Source: Streptomyces sp. CB02400 (GTDB lineage: Bacteria; Actinomycetota; Actinomycetes; Streptomycetales; Streptomycetaceae). From it: a DNA stretch of 64,000 nucleotides. The DNA lies in contig NZ_LIWB01000015.1 of assembly GCF_001905725.1 (NCBI RefSeq), positions 78,548 to 142,547 on the forward strand, in the 5' to 3' direction. Below, one piece after another: positions 63,326-64,000 of the stretch (the stretch's first letter is position 1; each line of letters opens with the position of its first letter). Under the pieces are notes generated by a model. It was not told where the DNA came from. It saw nothing but the letters and a program-made list of their open reading frames with translations, and ran no database searches. A program made the translations under genes and the position numbers.

Positions 63326-64000
63326 ATGGCCGCCGGGTTCTGGTCGCGGGTGGTGGCCGCCGGGGCCGCCGTGGTGTCGCTGGCCGGGTGCGGCAAGGCG
63401 GATCTGGCCGTGCTCCGGGCGCCGGGGTGTCCGGAGGGGGCCTCCGCGCGGCCCGAGCGGCAGCAGGAGCGGCCGTCCGGGACGGTGTGGGCCTGGGCCC
63501 CGCTCTTCCAGGCTCCCGAGGGCACACCCCGGGAGGGCGCGGTGCCCGGGCTGAGCGACGTGGTGTCGATCGCGGACAGCGGCTACAGCATGGTCGCCGT
63601 GCGCGGTGACGGCACCGTGTGGTCGTACGGCACCAACGTCGCCGGTTCCCTCGGGCACGGATCGCGTGAGCGCCACTACCTGGCCGAGCCCCGCCGGGTG
63701 ACCGGGATCGGCCCCGCGCACGCGGTGTACGGCAGCGGGGAGACCTTCTACGTGGTGCTGCGGGACGGCACCGTGAGGGCGTGGGGCTCGGACCGGTTCC
63801 TGGTCAGGGGCGGGAAGCGGGAGGGGCACGACGGGGTCACCACCCCCGAGCGGGTGCCCGGGGCGAAGGGCGTGGCCGCCATGGGGCCGGGCCCGCTCAA
63901 CGCCTTCGCGCTGCGCGGCGACGGCCGGGTCCTCGGCTGGGGCATCAACCTCACCGACGTCCTGGGTGACCGCGACAGCACCCGGCTGACGACGATCGAC
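63326..64000 (+). CDS. RCC1-repeat lipoprotein, 5' part (runs off the window)
   Basis: ATG 63326 with GGGGGAG 4 nt upstream opens a frame to the window end, 225 codons. The signal peptide FWSRVVAAGAAVVSLAGC has a lipobox with lipid Cys22. After a linker come beta-propeller repeats of the RCC1 type: SGYSMVAVRGDGTVWSYGTN, then FYVVLRDGTVRAWGSD and NAFALRGDGRVLGWGIN. Bacterial RCC1 proteins are usually surface or secreted binding propellers, and the ligand here is unknown. The 219-bp spacer between bldA and this gene shows nothing else convincing. Confidence 0.85.
   Translation, partial: MAAGFWSRVVAAGAAVVSLAGCGKADLAVLRAPGCPEGASARPERQQERPSGTVWAWAPLFQAPEGTPREGAVPGLSDVVSIADSGYSMVAVRGDGTVWSYGTNVAGSLGHGSRERHYLAEPRRVTGIGPAHAVYGSGETFYVVLRDGTVRAWGSDRFLVRGGKREGHDGVTTPERVPGAKGVAAMGPGPLNAFALRGDGRVLGWGINLTDVLGDRDSTRLTTID

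Overview
The window is a 64 kb piece of a Streptomyces chromosome. The evidence is very high GC with GC-rich third codon positions, frequent GTG starts, ATGA/GTGA stop-start overlaps, a galT-galE-galK operon, Rpf cell-wall hydrolases, DivIC, and a tRNA-Leu with anticodon UAA that matches bldA. From memory, the gene order resembles the SCO3089-SCO3141 interval of S. coelicolor. That match was not checked, and coordinates here are only those of this window.

Layout. 0-5.7 kb: the start of a partial gene, a small membrane protein, an SSS-family Na+/sugar symporter divergent from the gal operon, and operator-like repeats between them. 5.7-11 kb: GNAT acetyltransferase, orphan LuxR-type response regulator, a MarR gene divergent from a methyltransferase/glyoxalase pair, a broken Phd-type antitoxin, and a desaturase-TetR operon with a tandem operator. 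11-19 kb: ppc (plus strand), then on the minus strand glmU, prs, rplY, pth and a membrane protein, and tRNA-Gln(UUG) with a helix-turn-helix/LAGLIDADG-like gene beside it.

19.9-29 kb: orphan histidine kinase, then a polymorphic-toxin-like cluster: SUKH-3 protein, stand-alone YwqJ-like deaminase, a WHH-type HNH nuclease fused to SMI1/KNR4 (SUKH), and a 935-residue YrhB-like/Imm35 - Pro-Gly-Ala linker - nucleic-acid deaminase - SUKH-4 protein. A DivIVA/FilP-like coiled-coil protein and an MFS pump follow. 29.5-37 kb: MacB/FtsX-type ABC transporter and mfd. 37-42 kb: small antitoxin-like protein, secreted HNH nuclease lipoprotein, two exported proteins, and an orphan N6-methylase/specificity fusion whose NPPF motif reads HPPF. 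42-49.4 kb: membrane protein plus Ser/Thr kinase, SurA-like lipoprotein with a TTG start, MazG, a STAND-like NTPase with one TTA codon, and a cytochrome P450 translationally coupled to it. 49.6-57 kb: two Rpf genes (the second behind a c-di-AMP/ydaO riboswitch), eno, divIC, DUF501, ppx and ndh, with Rex-like operators upstream of ndh. 57.2-64 kb: intergenic repeats, cfa, a second MacB/FtsX-type ABC system paralogous to the first, bldA, and the start of an RCC1-repeat lipoprotein.

How it works together. Much of the window is core housekeeping: Leloir galactose use, anaplerosis, UDP-GlcNAc and PRPP supply, transcription-coupled repair, glycolysis, division and respiration. The most unusual part is 21.2-26.5 kb, where nucleic-acid-modifying toxin domains and immunity domains occur together, twice within one polypeptide, without any visible secretion signal. 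A second thread is developmental: bldA lies in the same window as a TTA-containing gene (46,581) coupled to a P450, and close to the Rpf hydrolases.
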